15,276 nucleotides of DNA from Streptosporangiaceae bacterium (lineage in GTDB: Bacteria > Actinomycetota > Actinomycetes > Streptosporangiales > Streptosporangiaceae). How positions within the stretch are numbered: position 1 is the first letter of the stretch; each line of letters starts with the position of its first letter. A program made the translations under genes and the position numbers. The notes beneath the pieces are model-generated. The model made no database searches. It worked only from the letters and a program-made list of their open reading frames with translations, and had not been told where the DNA came from. Positions 13,703 to 15,276 of this stretch are shown here, one piece after another. The stretch is from the NCBI GenBank assembly GCA_030041195.1, contig JASHOI010000467.1, positions 1-15,276 of the forward strand. The letters run 5' to 3'.

Positions 13703-15276
13703 TTAAGTTGACGGCGGCGGGCTGCCGGTGACCTGACGGGTCGCCAGGCTGACGTTCGCGGTCTTCTGTATCAGCACGCTGATGAACTCCTCCAGCTCTG
13801 ATTTCTGCCGCCGCGTCGTCGGCGTGCGCAGGTTCGCGAACTCGGCCCAGACCAGCACGAGGTAGTGGCCCTTGACCTCCGCCGCCTCGAAGCCCGTCCC
13901 CTGGCCCAGCTTCTTGGTCGGCCCATGGGCGGCGGTCAGCTGGGCGATGAACTCCGACGGGCCCGCCGCCTTCCCCGCCCGCTCGGCGGCGGTCGCGGTG
14001 ACCAGGTTGAGCACCCCGATGGTCCCCATCAGCTTGGGATCGGACGACAGGTAGCTCGCCCGCATGGCCTGAGTGCAGTCGGCGCTTTTCACCTCCGCGA
14101 CCAGCTGGCTGCCGACCAGCGCCCCGGGACAGTGCGTCTTCGCCTTCTCCACGGTCAGGGTGTAGGTGCTGGTCCCGCTGATGAAGCTGGCGGGGAACAG
14201 CTCGGCGAGCGAGAGCGGCACCGGATCCAGGGCGCGGGTCTGGATGTGTCCCCACGGTCCGAGCGACGGGCTTGGCGACGGATCCGCGGACGGCCCGGCC
14301 GATGGCTTGTCCCGCTGCGCGTCCGCCGCGGGCGCCGGTGCGTTGTGGCCCCTGGCGAAGAAGAAGTAGCCGGCGCCGCCGACCACGGCGATCAGCACTG
14401 CCGCCCCGACGATCAGCAGGGCGCGCAGGTTGCCGCGCCCGCGGGCCCGCTTGCGGCCGCGAGAACCGCGCCCGCGCGCGGGATGCCCCCGCCCCGGTGC
14501 CGTCGTGGCGCGCTGGCCCGGGCCGGCCGCGCCGCGGTTGAACGGAGCGGGCGTGGCAAGCTCGAAAGGCCCCGTGGCCGCGCGCTGCGGCCCGGTGCCG
14601 GGGTGGTCGGCGGGATCGGCAAAGACCGGACCGCCGAGGCCCGCGTCCTCCGCGACGCCCTGGTGCGGCCCGGTGACGGCCTGCTCGGCAGCGCCGTCAA
14701 ACTGGCCAATTTCCGGCCCGGTCAGTACGGGCCCGGCCAGGGCGGATCCCGCGAGTGCGGAACCGGCCAGGGCGGGACCGTCCAGGGCCGCGTCCTGCGG
14801 GACGCCGTGCTGGGTCGTATCGGCATCGGGGCTGCGCCCGCGCCCGGCGCCCAGATCGCCCCACTCGCCGCCGGCCGCCGTGCCGTCGACGACCCCCCAG
14901 GACTGAGTGTTCGTGACGTCGGCGGCGGGGTCGCTCACCGCGAGCGCCGAGTACCCAGGGTCGGACGGCCCGGTGTCGGCGTACCCGGTGGCGTTAAAGT
15001 CCTGGTCGGCGTATCCGGCGTCGGAGTATCCGCCGTCTGCGTAGCCGGCATCGGCGTACCCGGCGCCGCCGTGCCTGGCCAGCGGCGAACCGGCCGGGTC
15101 CGGGTAACCCGCCTCCCACCTGCCGCCGAGCGGGCCGCTCAGGCTCGGGTCGTACCCGTTCTCGCCCGGCGCGGGCGCCCGGTTCCAGGCGGCGAACTGC
15201 CCGGGCGGGTAGAGCGGCGGCGGCTGCCCGGGCGCGGGCGGGAACCCACGGACCGGGCCCTTGCCGATCGCGCCGC
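13703..15276 (-). CDS. Single-pass membrane protein with repeat-rich disordered N-terminus (5' end outside the window)
   Basis: The frame is open through the right edge, so the N-terminus is missing; a GTG at 14938 is an internal Val, since convincing low-complexity sequence continues upstream in frame. In order the visible 523 residues show a Pro/Gly/Tyr-rich region (PPPLYPPGQF), eight GYADx-type pentapeptides, five ALAGx pentapeptides and a strongly basic stretch (RGRGSRGRKRARGRG). One membrane helix follows (LLIVGAAVLIAVVGGAGYFFF, about 14354-14428), then a Pro/Ser linker and an outer domain of about 170 residues with two Cys (THCPG, ADCTQ). The basic stretch before the helix predicts N-in, C-out. 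The outer domain has mixed strands and helices but matches no family I recognise. The design resembles actinobacterial envelope proteins of unknown role. Ends TAA, 32 bp before the SDR gene. Confidence 0.85.
   Translation of the reverse strand, partial: GAIGKGPVRGFPPAPGQPPPLYPPGQFAAWNRAPAPGENGYDPSLSGPLGGRWEAGYPDPAGSPLARHGGAGYADAGYADGGYSDAGYADQDFNATGYADTGPSDPGYSALAVSDPAADVTNTQSWGVVDGTAAGGEWGDLGAGRGRSPDADTTQHGVPQDAALDGPALAGSALAGSALAGPVLTGPEIGQFDGAAEQAVTGPHQGVAEDAGLGGPVFADPADHPGTGPQRAATGPFELATPAPFNRGAAGPGQRATTAPGRGHPARGRGSRGRKRARGRGNLRALLIVGAAVLIAVVGGAGYFFFARGHNAPAPAADAQRDKPSAGPSADPSPSPSLGPWGHIQTRALDPVPLSLAELFPASFISGTSTYTLTVEKAKTHCPGALVGSQLVAEVKSADCTQAMRASYLSSDPKLMGTIGVLNLVTATAAERAGKAAGPSEFIAQLTAAHGPTKKLGQGTGFEAAEVKGHYLVLVWAEFANLRTPTTRRQKSELEEFISVLIQKTANVSLATRQVTGSPPPST
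14714..14788 (-). repeat. 15-bp coding tandem repeat, five ALxGx units
   Basis: Five consecutive 15-bp units encode ALDGP, ALAGS, ALAGS, ALAGP and VLTGP in the cytoplasmic part of the membrane protein. The units vary at synonymous sites. They resemble the ALxxx pentapeptide pattern but are too few for the right-handed beta-helix fold. Confidence 0.7.
14942..15061 (-). repeat. 15-bp coding tandem repeat, eight GYADx-like units
   Basis: Eight units in strict 15-bp register encode GYADA, GYADG, GYSDA, GYADQ, DFNAT, GYADT, GPSDP and GYSAL. On the plus strand GTA (Tyr) recurs at 15056, 15041, 15026, 15011, 14981 and 14951, all multiples of 15 apart. Two units have diverged. It lies in the predicted disordered cytoplasmic region. 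Confidence 0.75.

Noticed and set aside
13671..14255. Upstream in-frame extension of the SDR gene
   Set aside because: The SDR cofactor motif starts eight residues after the ATG at 13670, and the upstream part shadows the membrane-protein gene.
14714..15061. CRISPR or direct-repeat array
   Set aside because: The 15-bp periodicity is in coding frame, units are contiguous without spacers, and there are no cas genes.
1..15276. Mobile element, phage or defence island
   Set aside because: No transposase, integrase, terminal repeats, tRNA target or toxin-antitoxin pair was found, and composition is even except for short promoter islands.

Overview
This is a very GC-rich window with strong third-position G/C bias, GTG/TTG starts, leaderless-looking promoters and actinobacterial gene families (DUF3107, a MiaE-like ferritin-fold protein, Ku with a basic tail). 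It comes from an Actinomycetota chromosome. No phage, transposon, tRNA, rRNA or CRISPR was seen. I cannot place it below phylum from sequence alone.

Left block (1-3.9 kb): a DEAD-box RNA helicase (minus strand, 3' end off the window) is divergent from a MiaE-like ferritin-fold protein. That protein converges on three minus-strand genes, read as a 60-aa acidic protein, then a TetR regulator, then DUF3107. Helicase, ferritin-like, DUF3107 and TetR form a neighbourhood that I recall as conserved in actinobacteria (around Rv3208-Rv3211 in M. tuberculosis). Divergent from the acidic protein is ku (3971-5065), with a roughly 100-residue Lys/Arg/Ala-rich tail and no ligD nearby.

Middle block (5.3-8.5 kb, plus strand): an alpha/beta hydrolase, nagA (GlcNAc-6-P deacetylase) and a double-SIS protein resembling the GlmS isomerase half or a NagB-II type GlcN-6-P deaminase. 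They are tightly packed (13-nt gap, then a GTGA overlap) and look like one amino-sugar catabolic operon. nagA apparently lacks an ATG/GTG/TTG start at its natural N-terminus.

Right block (8.5-12.9 kb, minus strand): a complete sulfonate uptake and desulfonation operon in the order ssuC-ssuB-ssuA-ssuD-ssuE, with overlapping or near-overlapping junctions. It is preceded by a small AT-rich promoter island. The transporter imports alkanesulfonates, SsuE supplies reduced flavin, and SsuD releases sulfite. The 3' end of ssuE overlaps the 3' end of the SIS gene tail-to-tail by 13 nt.

Far right (12.9-15.3 kb, minus strand): a classical short-chain dehydrogenase, and upstream of it the C-terminal part of a single-pass membrane protein. 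Its disordered cytoplasmic N-terminus carries two in-register pentapeptide (15-bp) repeat arrays; its 5' end lies beyond the window.

I do not see a clear previously undescribed multi-gene system. The most unusual points are the nagA start, the acidic-protein/TetR/Ku arrangement beside the conserved ferritin-like/DUF3107 block, the perfect inverted repeats between genes, and the repeat arrays of the membrane protein.
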